Positions 24,928 through 32,651 of a stretch of 64,000 nucleotides of DNA are shown piece by piece; positions within the stretch are counted from its first letter, which is position 1; every line of letters starts with the position of its first letter. Below the pieces are notes generated by a model. It saw only the letters and a list, made by a program, of their open reading frames with translations, searched no databases and had not been told where the DNA came from. Source of the stretch: Amycolatopsis iheyensis (lineage in GTDB: Bacteria > Actinomycetota > Actinomycetes > Mycobacteriales > Pseudonocardiaceae); NCBI RefSeq assembly GCF_024703995.1, contig NZ_JAMXQV010000022.1:62001-126000 (forward strand), read 5' to 3'. The translations under genes and the position numbers were made by a program.

Positions 24928-26490
24928 ATGACCGAGCTGCTCCTGGGCCCCCTGCTCCGGCACGTCGACGCGACCTCGGCGACGATCTGGGTCGAAACGA
25001 ACGCACCGTGTGAAGTCCGCGTCGCGGAAGCGGAAGCGCGGACGTTCGAGATCGCCGGCCACCACTACGCGCTGGTCGTGCTCACCGGGCTCGAACCCGG
25101 CCGGAACACGCCGTACGAGGTCCGGCTCGACGGCGAGGTCGTCTGGCCCGAGCCGGACAGCGACCTGCCGCCCAGCCGGATCCGCACGCTCGCCCCCGGT
25201 GACCCGCGGTTCCGGCTCGTGTTCGGGTCGTGCCGCAAGCCGCGCGAGGAGGACGCGCTGGGCCCGGACGCGCTCGCCGCGTACGCCCACCGGATGGCCG
25301 GGCTCGGCGAGCAGGAGTGGCCGGAGTCGCTGCTGCTGCTCGGCGACCAGGTGTACGCGGACGAGACCACGGACGCGACGCAGCAGTGGCTCGCCACGCG
25401 CCGCGACACGAGCGAGCCGCCGGGCACCGAGATCGCCGACTTCGAAGAGTACTGCCACCTGTACTTCGAGGCCTGGTGCGAGCCGTCGGTGCGCTGGCTG
25501 CTCTCGACCGTGCCGACGTCGATGATCTTCGACGACCACGACGTCCGCGACGACTGGAACACCTCGCAGGCCTGGCGCGAAGAGATGGCTCGCACGTCGT
25601 GGTGGCCGGAGCGGATCCGCGGCGCGCTGGTGTCGTACTGGGTCTACCAGCACCTGGGCAACCTGGGGCCGGACGAGCTGGCGAAGGACGAGGTCTACCA
25701 GCGGGTCAGCACGTCGGGGGTGGACAACGCGGAGCTGCTGCGCGCGTTCGCTGACCGGGCCGACCGGGAGGCCGACGGCGCCAAGGGCACCCGCTGGTCC
25801 TACCGGCGCGACTTCGGGCCGGTACGGCTGCTGGTCATCGACTCGCGGGCCGGGCGGATCCTCGAGCACGGCGAGCGTTCGATGATCGGCGACGCCGAGT
25901 TCGAGTGGATCGAGGAGCAGGCCCAGGGCGAGTTCGAGCACCTGCTGATCGGGACGTCGCTGCCGTGGCTGATGCCGACCGCGCTCTCGGCCGCCCAGTC
26001 GGTCAACGAGCGCCTCTGCGCGCGGCCCGGGCTCGTCGGGCAGGTTTCCGAGTGGTTCCGGCAGCTCGCCGACCTCGAGCACTGGCCGGCCTTCCGCGCG
26101 TCGTTCGACCGGCTGTCCCGGCTGATCGGCCGGGTCGCGGACGAGGGCGCGGCGTCGGTGAACGTGCTGTCCGGCGACGTGCACCACGCCTACGTCGCGC
26201 AGGCCGAGCTACCCGGGGCGCCGGTCCACCAGCTGACCTGCTCGCCGATCCACAACACCGTGCCCTGGTACATGAACCGCCTGTTCCGCGCGGGCTGGGC
26301 ACGGGGGCTGACCCGGCTGAGCACCTGGCTGGCCCGCCGGGTGGGTGTGCCGCCCGCGCCGCTGACCTGGAGCTGCGTGTCCGGGCCGCACTTCGGCAAC
26401 GCCGTGATGACGTTCGACGTCGACGGCCGCTCGGCCACGGCGACGCTCCTGCAGCCCGGCCGCGACGAGGTGCCGATCCGGCTCACCTGA
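24928..26490 (+). CDS. PhoD-like metallophosphatase family protein, cytoplasmic
   Basis: A 520-residue protein. An N-terminal fibronectin-like beta domain (about 1-90) is followed by the PhoD-like metallophosphatase fold (about 95-470) with the metal-binding sequence VFGSCRKP, LLLLGDQVYADE, FDDHDVRDDWN and LSGDVHHAYV. Unlike secreted PhoD it has no signal peptide, so it should act in the cytoplasm on phosphodiesters or phosphomonoesters. A terminator hairpin follows immediately. Confidence 0.85.
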   Translation: MTELLLGPLLRHVDATSATIWVETNAPCEVRVAEAEARTFEIAGHHYALVVLTGLEPGRNTPYEVRLDGEVVWPEPDSDLPPSRIRTLAPGDPRFRLVFGSCRKPREEDALGPDALAAYAHRMAGLGEQEWPESLLLLGDQVYADETTDATQQWLATRRDTSEPPGTEIADFEEYCHLYFEAWCEPSVRWLLSTVPTSMIFDDHDVRDDWNTSQAWREEMARTSWWPERIRGALVSYWVYQHLGNLGPDELAKDEVYQRVSTSGVDNAELLRAFADRADREADGAKGTRWSYRRDFGPVRLLVIDSRAGRILEHGERSMIGDAEFEWIEEQAQGEFEHLLIGTSLPWLMPTALSAAQSVNERLCARPGLVGQVSEWFRQLADLEHWPAFRASFDRLSRLIGRVADEGAASVNVLSGDVHHAYVAQAELPGAPVHQLTCSPIHNTVPWYMNRLFRAGWARGLTRLSTWLARRVGVPPAPLTWSCVSGPHFGNAVMTFDVDGRSATATLLQPGRDEVPIRLT

Positions 26491-26494
26491 GCGC

Positions 26495-26521
26495 GAGGGT
26501 GGGTGCGGCGCGGCCACCCTC
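26495..26521. terminator. Hairpin terminator after PhoD-like gene
   Basis: GAGGGTGG and CCACCCTC form an 8-bp stem with an 11-base GC-rich loop, starting 4 bases after the stop codon. Confidence 0.55.
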
Positions 26522-26538
26522 TTCGGCCCGGCCGGGGC

Positions 26539-26544
26539 TAGGGT
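26539..26544 (+). promoter_or_regulatory. Candidate -10 hexamer for leaderless XRE gene
   Basis: TAGGGT lies 6 bases before the ATG of the regulator. The same hexamer and spacing occur before the gene at 30475. No Shine-Dalgarno sequence is present. Confidence 0.4.
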
Positions 26545-26550
26545 CAGGTC

Positions 26551-27369
26551 ATGGCCAGGGAAAACGCGCTCGGGGAGTTCCTCCGGGCCCGCCGCGAACA
26601 GGTGGGACCGGACGAGCTGGGCCTGCCCGCGGGCGGGGCGCGCCGGGTCGCGGGGCTGCGCCGCGAGGAGGTCGCGGTGCTGGCCGGCGTCAGCACCGAC
26701 TACTACGTCCGGCTCGAACAGGGCCGGGAACGCAATCCCTCGGCGCAGGTCCTCGACGCGCTGGCCCACGGGCTGGCGCTGGACGAGGACGCCACCGCGC
26801 ACCTGCACCGGCTGGCCCGGCCCGCGCCGAAACGCCGTCGCGTGCGGCGGCGGGAGCAGGTCAGCCCGAACCTGCTGCGGCTGATGGCCGGCTGGCCGGA
26901 CACCCCCGCGCTGGTGCTCGGCCGCTGCCTGGAGGTGCTCGCGCACAACGTGCTGGGCGAGGCGCTGTTCGCCGGGCACACCCACAGCGGTGACCTGGTG
27001 CGGCTGGTGTTCCTCGACCCGGACGCGCGCGGGTTCTACCCGGACTGGGAGCGCGTCGCGGTGAACACCGTCGGCGGGCTGCGGGTGGCCGCGGGCCTCG
27101 ACCCGGACGATCCCCGGCTGATCGAGACGGTCGGTGAGCTGTCGGTCAAGAGCGCCGACTTCCGCCGGCTGTGGGCGCGCCACGACATCCGGCAGAAGAC
27201 GCACGAGACCAAGCGGTTCCACCACCCGCAGGTCGGCGAGCTGACGCTGAGCTACGAAGCGCTGACCGTGAACAGCGCGCCCGGCCAGCAGCTCGTCGTC
27301 TACCAAGCCGAGCCGGGCAGCTCGTCGGAAGCTGCGCTCGCGTTGCTCGGCAGTCTCGCCGCGAGCTGA
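26551..27369 (+). CDS. XRE-family regulator with MmyB-like ligand-binding domain
   Basis: A 272-residue transcription factor. The helix-turn-helix (about 10-80) includes RRVAGLRREEVAVLAGVSTDYYVRLEQGR, whose pattern is characteristic of this family. The C-terminal PAS-like MmyB domain (about 105-265) has LVLGRCLEVLAHN and a final YQAEPGSSSEAALALL. Such regulators commonly sit beside SDR genes and repress them; here two SDR genes follow on the same strand, so it probably controls them. Confidence 0.85.
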   Translation: MARENALGEFLRARREQVGPDELGLPAGGARRVAGLRREEVAVLAGVSTDYYVRLEQGRERNPSAQVLDALAHGLALDEDATAHLHRLARPAPKRRRVRRREQVSPNLLRLMAGWPDTPALVLGRCLEVLAHNVLGEALFAGHTHSGDLVRLVFLDPDARGFYPDWERVAVNTVGGLRVAAGLDPDDPRLIETVGELSVKSADFRRLWARHDIRQKTHETKRFHHPQVGELTLSYEALTVNSAPGQQLVVYQAEPGSSSEAALALLGSLAAS

Positions 27370-27408
27370 TTTCTTTTCTTTGTTCCACAATGGACGGAAG
27401 GTTTCGTC

Positions 27409-28242
27409 ATGCCCGAAAACTGGTTCATCACCGGCTGCTCGACCGGCCTCGGCCGGGCACTGGCCACCGCGGTGCTCGAGCGGGGACTGCGCGCCGTCGT
27501 CACGGCCCGCGACCCGGGCCAGGTCGCCGACCTCGTCGCGGCACACGGCGACCGCGCGCTGGCCCTGGCCCTCGACGTCACCGACCACGCGCAGGTCGCC
27601 GCCGCGGTCAGGGCGGCCGAAACCGCGTTCGGCGGGATCGACGTCCTGGTCAACAACGCCGGCTACGGCTACCTCGCCGCGATCGAGGAAGGCTCGCCCG
27701 ACGAGGTCCGGGAGTTGTTCGACACCAACGTGTTCGGCCTCGCCGACGTCACCCGGGCGGTGCTGCCGGGGATGCGGGCGCGGCGGAGCGGGCACGTGGT
27801 GAACGTGTCGTCGCTGGGCGGGCTCGCCGCGTTCGGCGCCACCGGCTACTACCACGCGACGAAGTTCGCCGTGGAAGGGCTTTCCGAGTCACTGGCGGCG
27901 GAAGTGGCGCCGCTGGGGATCAAGGTGACGATCGTCGAGCCGGCGGCGTTCCGCACCAACTGGTCCGGTCCGTCGATGCGCCAGTCGGCGACCCGCATCG
28001 ACGACTACGCGGCGACGGCCGGCGCGCGTCGCACGGCCACCACCGCCACCCACGGCCACCAGCCGGGCGACCCCGCGCGGGCGGCCGAGGCGATCATCGA
28101 CGCCGTTTCCGCGGCCGATCCCCCGCTGCGGTTGCTGCTGGGCAAGGCCGCCTACGACATCGCGACGGCCCGCCTGGACACCCTGCGGGCCGAGTTCGAC
28201 AGCTGGCGCGAGGTCACCCTCGCCGCCGACTTCCCCTCCTGA
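27409..28242 (+). CDS. Short-chain dehydrogenase/reductase
   Basis: A 277-residue classical SDR. The cofactor motif is TGCSTGLGRALA, the NNAG motif is intact (LVNNAGYGYL), and the catalytic set is S in VNVSSLGG with YYHATK as YxxxK. The C-terminal extension after residue 200 is typical of oxidoreductases with larger substrates. Ribosome site GGACGGAAGG overlaps a T-rich stretch upstream. It is followed by a second SDR after 11 bases, suggesting an operon under the XRE regulator. Confidence 0.87.
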   Translation: MPENWFITGCSTGLGRALATAVLERGLRAVVTARDPGQVADLVAAHGDRALALALDVTDHAQVAAAVRAAETAFGGIDVLVNNAGYGYLAAIEEGSPDEVRELFDTNVFGLADVTRAVLPGMRARRSGHVVNVSSLGGLAAFGATGYYHATKFAVEGLSESLAAEVAPLGIKVTIVEPAAFRTNWSGPSMRQSATRIDDYAATAGARRTATTATHGHQPGDPARAAEAIIDAVSAADPPLRLLLGKAAYDIATARLDTLRAEFDSWREVTLAADFPS

Positions 28243-28253
28243 AAGGGTTTTCC

Positions 28254-28973
28254 GTGAAGATCGTGCTCATCACCGGCGCCAGCAGCGGCATCGGTCACGC
28301 CACCGCCCTGCGCCTGGCTCACGAAGGCCACCACGTGGTGCTCGGCGCCCGCCGGGAAGACCGGCTGACCGCGCTGGCGAAGGAAATCCACGACGCGGGC
28401 GGCACCGCCGACGTGCACCGCCTCGACGTCACCGACCGCGCGGAGGTCGCCGAGTTCGCCGACGCCGCCGTGCGCGCGCACGGCCGGCTCGACGTGTTCG
28501 TCGCCAACGCCGGGGTGATGCCGTTGTCACGCCTGGACTCCCTGCTCGTCGACGAGTGGGACCGGATGCTCGACGTCAACGTCCGCGGCCTGCTGCACGG
28601 GATCGCGGCGGTCCTGCCGCACTTCCGCCGCCAGGGCGGCGGCCACTTCGTGACGATCGCCTCGACGGGCGCGCACGAGGTCGTGCCGACGGCGGCGGTC
28701 TACTGTGGAACGAAGTACGCGGCCCGCGCGATCACCGAAGGCCTGCGCCTGGAGGCCGACCCGGGCATCCGCGTGACGACGGTGTCGCCGGGCGTGGTCG
28801 AGTCCGAGCTGGCGGACACGATCACCGAACCCGGGGCGAGGGAAGCGATGCGCACCTACCGCGCGGTGACGTTGCCGCCGGACACGATCGCGGGCGCGAT
28901 CTCGTACGCGATCGGCCAGCCGGCGGGCGTGGACGTCAACGAGGTCGTCGTGCGGCCGACCGCCCAGCGCTGA
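28254..28973 (+). CDS. Short-chain dehydrogenase/reductase
   Basis: A 239-residue SDR with TGASSGIGHATA, VANAGVMPLS, a catalytic serine in TIASTGA and YCGTKYAA as YxxxK. Its end, QPAGVDVNEVVVRPTAQR, is characteristic of the YdfG/serine-3-dehydrogenase-like branch. GTG start with GAAAGGG upstream. It is distinct in sequence from the preceding SDR, so this is not a recent duplication. Confidence 0.87.
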   Translation: MKIVLITGASSGIGHATALRLAHEGHHVVLGARREDRLTALAKEIHDAGGTADVHRLDVTDRAEVAEFADAAVRAHGRLDVFVANAGVMPLSRLDSLLVDEWDRMLDVNVRGLLHGIAAVLPHFRRQGGGHFVTIASTGAHEVVPTAAVYCGTKYAARAITEGLRLEADPGIRVTTVSPGVVESELADTITEPGAREAMRTYRAVTLPPDTIAGAISYAIGQPAGVDVNEVVVRPTAQR

Positions 28974-28994
28974 CCCGGCCCGTGTCGTCCGTTC

Positions 28995-29131
28995 AATCAC
29001 GCGTGTCGACCCGCTGATCACGCGTGTCGACGTTCCCGCGCGGCATCACACGTGATCGGCGGGGCACGCGTGTGATCAGAGGGGCATCACGCGTGATTGA
29101 AGGGGCATCACGTGTGATTGGGGGGTCGACA
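28995..29131. repeat. Cluster of six short palindromic repeats (ATCACRCGTGAT type)
   Basis: Six related units lie between convergent genes: AATCACGCGTGTCGAC (28995), TGATCACGCGTGTCGAC (29015), ATCACACGTGAT (29045), CACGCGTGTGATCA (29065), ATCACGCGTGAT (29086, a perfect palindrome) and ATCACGTGTGAT (29106). Spacing is about 20 bases and the spacers are often GGGG-rich. GTCGAC ends units 1 and 2 and recurs at the right edge. It does not code for protein. It could be a REP-like element, a protein-binding array or a bidirectional terminator region. Confidence 0.75.
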
Positions 29132-29135
29132 CGGC

Positions 29136-29695
29136 TCAGCGTTCCAGCTCCGCGATCACCCGCGGGATCTCGGCCACCAGCTCCCGGGCCAGCAGGCCTG
29201 TGGTTCCGGTGTCCGGGATCAGGCGCCGGCCCGCCACCGCGTGGACGTGCGTTGCCCAGACGGCGGCCTGGGCCGGGTCCGCGCCGCGGGCCAGGAAGCC
29301 GCCCGTCAGGCCCGCCAGGACGTCGCCGCTGCCCGAAGGCGACCGGCTCAACGCGCCGAGCGCGAACGCGTCCAGCACCACCCGGGCGTCCGGGGCGAAC
29401 CGAGCCGGTCCACCGCGTCGCCCGCGATCGCGCCCGACGGCGTCTCCGGCAACCCGAACACCGAGGACTCCGGCACGGAGACACCGAGGGCCACCGCGTG
29501 CCGTTCGCTGACCGCGAGCTGCAGCGTGCCGGCACCCGCACGCAGCGCGGCCGTGCCGGACAACGCCGGCGCGCCCGGCACCGTCCGCGCGCCGCCGACG
29601 ACGAGCACCGTGCCGCGGTCCCGCGTGCCGATCCGCCTGTCCCGCAACAGGGCCGGGCTGATCGGCGCCGGGTCAGGAGAGCTGCTGCGCGGCAT
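29136..29695 (-). pseudogene. nnrD: Degenerate NAD(P)H-hydrate dehydratase
   Basis: This is a remnant of the ADP-dependent (S)-NAD(P)H-hydrate dehydratase, a ribokinase-like repair enzyme. The N-terminal part is recognisable (SPALLRDRRIGTRDRGTVLV, then GTAALRAGAGTLQLAV and VFGLPETPSGAIAGDA). Near 29400 the frame changes by one base, and the second frame continues with PDARVVLDAFALGAL. That runs straight into SPSGSGDVLAGLTGGFLARG, so roughly 100 residues of the usual kinase core, including the HPGE region, are missing. The total of about 186 codons compares with about 280 in intact enzymes. Its 5' end overlaps the phosphatase gene by 23 bases. Confidence 0.75.
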
Positions 29696-30392
29696 CGTCG
29701 TCCGCCGTCGGCGGGGTGTCGGTGGCGTGCAGGTGGCCGACCTCCTGGGCCCGCACCATGGTGAACCCGCCGTCGCGGTCGCGCTCCCAGGTCGTCACCG
29801 AGCCGTTCGGGACCTCGGTGCTGTGCGCGGCACGCATGAGATCGGGCTCCGGCAACCCTTCCAGCAGGTAGCGGAGGGCGTAGACGGTCATCTCGTGCGC
29901 CGACAGCAGCACCCGCCCGCCGGGCCGGCTCGCGCTCAGCTCGCTCAGCAGGGACCGCAGCCGCAGCACGACGTCCGCCCAGGACTCCCCGCCCGGGGGC
30001 CGGTAGTAGAACTTGCCCAGCCGCTGCTTGCGCCGCAGCTCGTCCGGCCACCGCTCGCGGACGCCGTGCGAGGTCAGCAGGTCCAGCACGCCGAGCTCGC
30101 GGTCGCGCAGCCGTTCGTCGGGCACGATCGCGACGCCCTCGGGCGCGGCCAGCCGCGCGGTGTCCCAGGCGCGGCGGTAGGTCGAGGTGACGACGACGTC
30201 CGGCGGGTGCTCCGCCAGGAACTCACCCGCGGCCTTCGCCTGCTCCCGCCCGAGATCGGTCAGCGGGACGTCGGCGTCGCGCTCGGCGATGTCGATCACA
30301 TCCGCCCCCGCCGACTCCGCTTCCTCCCGCGCCACGTTTCCGGTGCTCTGGCCGTGCCGCAGCACACCCACCCAGTCCAAGTCGACGCTCAC
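29673..30392 (-). CDS. Histidine phosphatase family protein
   Basis: A 239-residue phosphoglycerate-mutase-like phosphatase. The phospho-acceptor motif is LRHGQSTGN, followed by PLTDLGREQAKAAGEFL, the SPLxRA equivalent TSTYRRAWDTA, a catalytic ELGVLD and the second histidine in LLSAHEMTVYALRYLL. The PPGGESWADVVLRLRSLLSEL segment matches broad-specificity members. The substrate is unknown. Confidence 0.85.
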   Translation of the reverse strand: MSVDLDWVGVLRHGQSTGNVAREEAESAGADVIDIAERDADVPLTDLGREQAKAAGEFLAEHPPDVVVTSTYRRAWDTARLAAPEGVAIVPDERLRDRELGVLDLLTSHGVRERWPDELRRKQRLGKFYYRPPGGESWADVVLRLRSLLSELSASRPGGRVLLSAHEMTVYALRYLLEGLPEPDLMRAAHSTEVPNGSVTTWERDRDGGFTMVRAQEVGHLHATDTPPTADDDAAQQLS

Positions 30393-30462
30393 GCCCGGGT
30401 GGTTACCCCCGGCAACCCGCCGTCGAAACCCGGGATGGTTAGGCCCGCAAAGGAGTTCCGGC

Positions 30463-30468
30463 TAGGGT
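30463..30468 (+). promoter_or_regulatory. Candidate -10 hexamer for leaderless GAF-PP2C gene
   Basis: TAGGGT stands 6 bases before the ATG, with TTAGGC 18 bases further upstream as a possible -35. The only GGAG is more than 20 bases from the start. Confidence 0.4.
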
Positions 30469-30474
30469 CGGTCC

Positions 30475-31698
30475 ATGTCGCGAAGTCTCGACGCCCAGGA
30501 CCGGCTGCAGCAGCTGGAAACGATCATCGGCCGCCCGGCCGGCCACCTCGGGTTGGCCGAGCAGCTCACCGAGACCTTGCGGCGCCTGCGCGAGGCCATG
30601 GGCGTCGACACCGCGACCGTGCTGCGCTACCAGGCCAGCGGCCACCAGCTCGTGGCCTTCGCCGCGGCCGGCATCGAGGAAGAGGTCCACCAGGGCGTGC
30701 GGGTGCCGGTGGGCAGCGGCTTCGCCGGCCGGGTCGCGCTCGAGCAGCAGCCCGTCGTGCTCGACCACGTGGACGAGACCACCGTCGTGAACGCGCTGCT
30801 CTGGGAACGCGGCCTGCACTCGATGCTCGGCGTGCCGATGGTGGCCGGCACCGAGCTCGTCGGGGTGCTGCACATCGGGTCCGTCGCGCCGCGCCGGTTC
30901 ACCGAGGCCGACGTCGCCACCCTGCAGCTGCTCGCCGACCGCCTCGCCACGGTGACCCTGGCGGAGGCGCTGGAAGAGAACCGCACCGCCACCATGGCGC
31001 TGCAGCGCAGCCTGCTGCCGAGCCGGCTGCCCGCGGTTCCCGGGCTCACCTTCGGCGCGCGGTACGTCCCGGGCGCGGAGACCGGCCTCGGCGGCGACTG
31101 GTACGACCTGTTCCTCCTGCCGGGCGAGCGGCTGGGGGTCGTGATGGGCGACGTCTCCGGGCACGGCCTCGACGCCGCGGTGATCATGGGCCGGCTGCGC
31201 AGCGCCCTGCGTGCCTACGCCCTCGACTGCGAGAGCCCGGCCGAGGTCCTCGCCAAGCTCGACCGCAAGGCCAACCACTTCGAGCACGGCGCGATGGCCA
31301 CCGTCGCCTACGGCATCATCGACGCGGGCCGCGAGACGCTGACGTTGTCGCTGGCCGGGCACCTGCCCCCGGTGCTCGTGGAACCCGGCGGGTCCGGCCG
31401 GCTGGTCGACGTACCACCGGATCCCCCGATCGGGTTGACCATCGGGCAGCCCGAACGGCGGACGACGGTGCTCGCCCTGCCGCCGGGCGGCGTGCTCGCG
31501 CTCTACACCGACGGGCTGGTCGAACGGCGTGACCGGCCGGTGGACACCGGCATGCGGCAGCTGGCGGACGCGTTGCGCGCCGGCGAGCCCGAGCGGGTCT
31601 GCGCGCAGCTGATGGCCGCGATGATCGGCAACCAGCCGGCCCAGGACGACGTCGCCCTGCTGGCCATCCGCCGCGAGGTCGTCCCGGCCGGCGGCTGA
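30475..31698 (+). CDS. GAF - SpoIIE-type PP2C serine phosphatase
   Basis: A 407-residue phosphatase. A GAF sensor domain (about 25-165) precedes a short coiled linker with ALQRSLLPS and the PP2C/SpoIIE domain (about 195-400). Metal-binding acidic residues are present in LGGDWYDLF, VMGDVSGHG, LYTDGLVERRD and the final DDVALLAIR. It should dephosphorylate STAS antagonists and so release a sigma factor in response to the GAF signal. A separate STAS gene lies downstream on the other strand. Confidence 0.88.
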   Translation: MSRSLDAQDRLQQLETIIGRPAGHLGLAEQLTETLRRLREAMGVDTATVLRYQASGHQLVAFAAAGIEEEVHQGVRVPVGSGFAGRVALEQQPVVLDHVDETTVVNALLWERGLHSMLGVPMVAGTELVGVLHIGSVAPRRFTEADVATLQLLADRLATVTLAEALEENRTATMALQRSLLPSRLPAVPGLTFGARYVPGAETGLGGDWYDLFLLPGERLGVVMGDVSGHGLDAAVIMGRLRSALRAYALDCESPAEVLAKLDRKANHFEHGAMATVAYGIIDAGRETLTLSLAGHLPPVLVEPGGSGRLVDVPPDPPIGLTIGQPERRTTVLALPPGGVLALYTDGLVERRDRPVDTGMRQLADALRAGEPERVCAQLMAAMIGNQPAQDDVALLAIRREVVPAGG

Positions 31699-31717
31699 CG
31701 CGGCCGGGACGAGCGCG

Positions 31718-32101
31718 TCAGCTCCCGGCCAGCGCGGCTTCGCGGGTCGGGAACAGCGAAAGGCTGTCCTCGAGCCCGGTCAGCTGGATCGGGCGCAGGG
31801 TCGCCCGGCCGGACGCGACGATCCGCACCGCGGTGCCGGCCGCGGCGTTGCGGTGGATGGTCAGCAACGCGGTCAGGCCGGGCGAGGCGAGGAACTCGAC
31901 CCGCGTCAGGTCGACGACGAGCAGCGGCGGGTTCGCCGCCAGCGCCTCGCCGGCGGCCTGGACGAGGGCCGGCGCCGTGGTGGTGTCCACGTCCCCGGCG
32001 ACCTCGACGACGACCGCGCCGTCCTGCTCCGTTCGGGCGATCCGGAACTCGCCGAATGGCACAGCGGTCGCCGCACCTTCACTGTGGGTGTGTTCCGTCA
32101 T
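31718..32101 (-). CDS. STAS-domain anti-sigma-factor antagonist
   Basis: A 127-residue protein with a single STAS domain (about 25-125). The phosphorylatable serine is in VDLTRVEFLASPGLTALL. Partner-switching antagonists bind RsbW-like kinases when unphosphorylated. The start was chosen at ATG with GAGGAGA upstream. It is divergent from a second STAS gene at 32271; the spacer is relatively AT-rich (TTTGCTCAACCGCGATCAAT) and probably carries both promoters. Confidence 0.85.
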   Translation of the reverse strand: MTEHTHSEGAATAVPFGEFRIARTEQDGAVVVEVAGDVDTTTAPALVQAAGEALAANPPLLVVDLTRVEFLASPGLTALLTIHRNAAAGTAVRIVASGRATLRPIQLTGLEDSLSLFPTREAALAGS

Positions 32102-32270
32102 CGTGACTTCTCCTCGCCTTCGGCAGCGCCACCGGGACGTCCGGCGGGCGCGCGTGATCACGAAGGCTGTTTGCTCAACCGCGATCAATCATGCCCGCAC
32201 CCGCGCCCGGCCGCCGTGTCAGCGTCCCCTCCGCTTTGCGCGAAACCCGCGAGCAGGCAGGATGGTCGAC

Positions 32271-32651
32271 ATGGCCGAAACGGAAGCGACCGGTGACTCC
32301 CTCGGGGACGCCACGCGCTCGGCGGGTTCCGTCGCCCTGGAGCACCAGGACGGCACCGCCGTGCTGCGCGTCGACGGCGCCCTCGACCTCGCGCTGGCGC
32401 CGAAACTCCGGCAGCTCGCCGAGCGCGCCGCGCGCCTGCGGCCGGCGCTGCTCGTGATCGACCTGACCGGCGTCACCTTCCTGGCTTCGGCGGGCATGGC
32501 CGAGCTCGTGCGGGCGCACCGGGGCCGCGTCACATCGGCGCCCCTGCGGGTGGTCGCCAGCGGCCGGATCACCTTGCGCCCGCTGGAGCTCACCCGGCTG
32601 ATCGACGAGCTCGCCATCTACCCGTCCCTGCCCGAGGCCCTGGCCACCTGA
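32271..32651 (+). CDS. STAS-domain anti-sigma-factor antagonist, first gene of STAS-PP2C-RsbW operon
   Basis: A 126-residue STAS protein with the acceptor serine in IDLTGVTFLASAGMAELV and the related C-terminal VVASGRITLRPLELTRL also seen in the neighbouring antagonist at 31718. Two in-frame ATGs exist (32262 and 32271); the second has AGGA at better spacing. Its stop TGA shares a base with the next ATG (TGATG), so it is translationally coupled to the phosphatase. Confidence 0.83.
   Translation: MAETEATGDSLGDATRSAGSVALEHQDGTAVLRVDGALDLALAPKLRQLAERAARLRPALLVIDLTGVTFLASAGMAELVRAHRGRVTSAPLRVVASGRITLRPLELTRLIDELAIYPSLPEALAT

Noticed and set aside
28995..29131. Phage or integrase attachment site
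   Set aside because: No integrase, tRNA or mobile gene is nearby, and the units are multiple short palindromes rather than one core with arms.
29381..29410. Programmed frameshift in nnrD
   Set aside because: No slippery heptamer or pseudoknot was seen, and the independent loss of about 100 residues points to decay.
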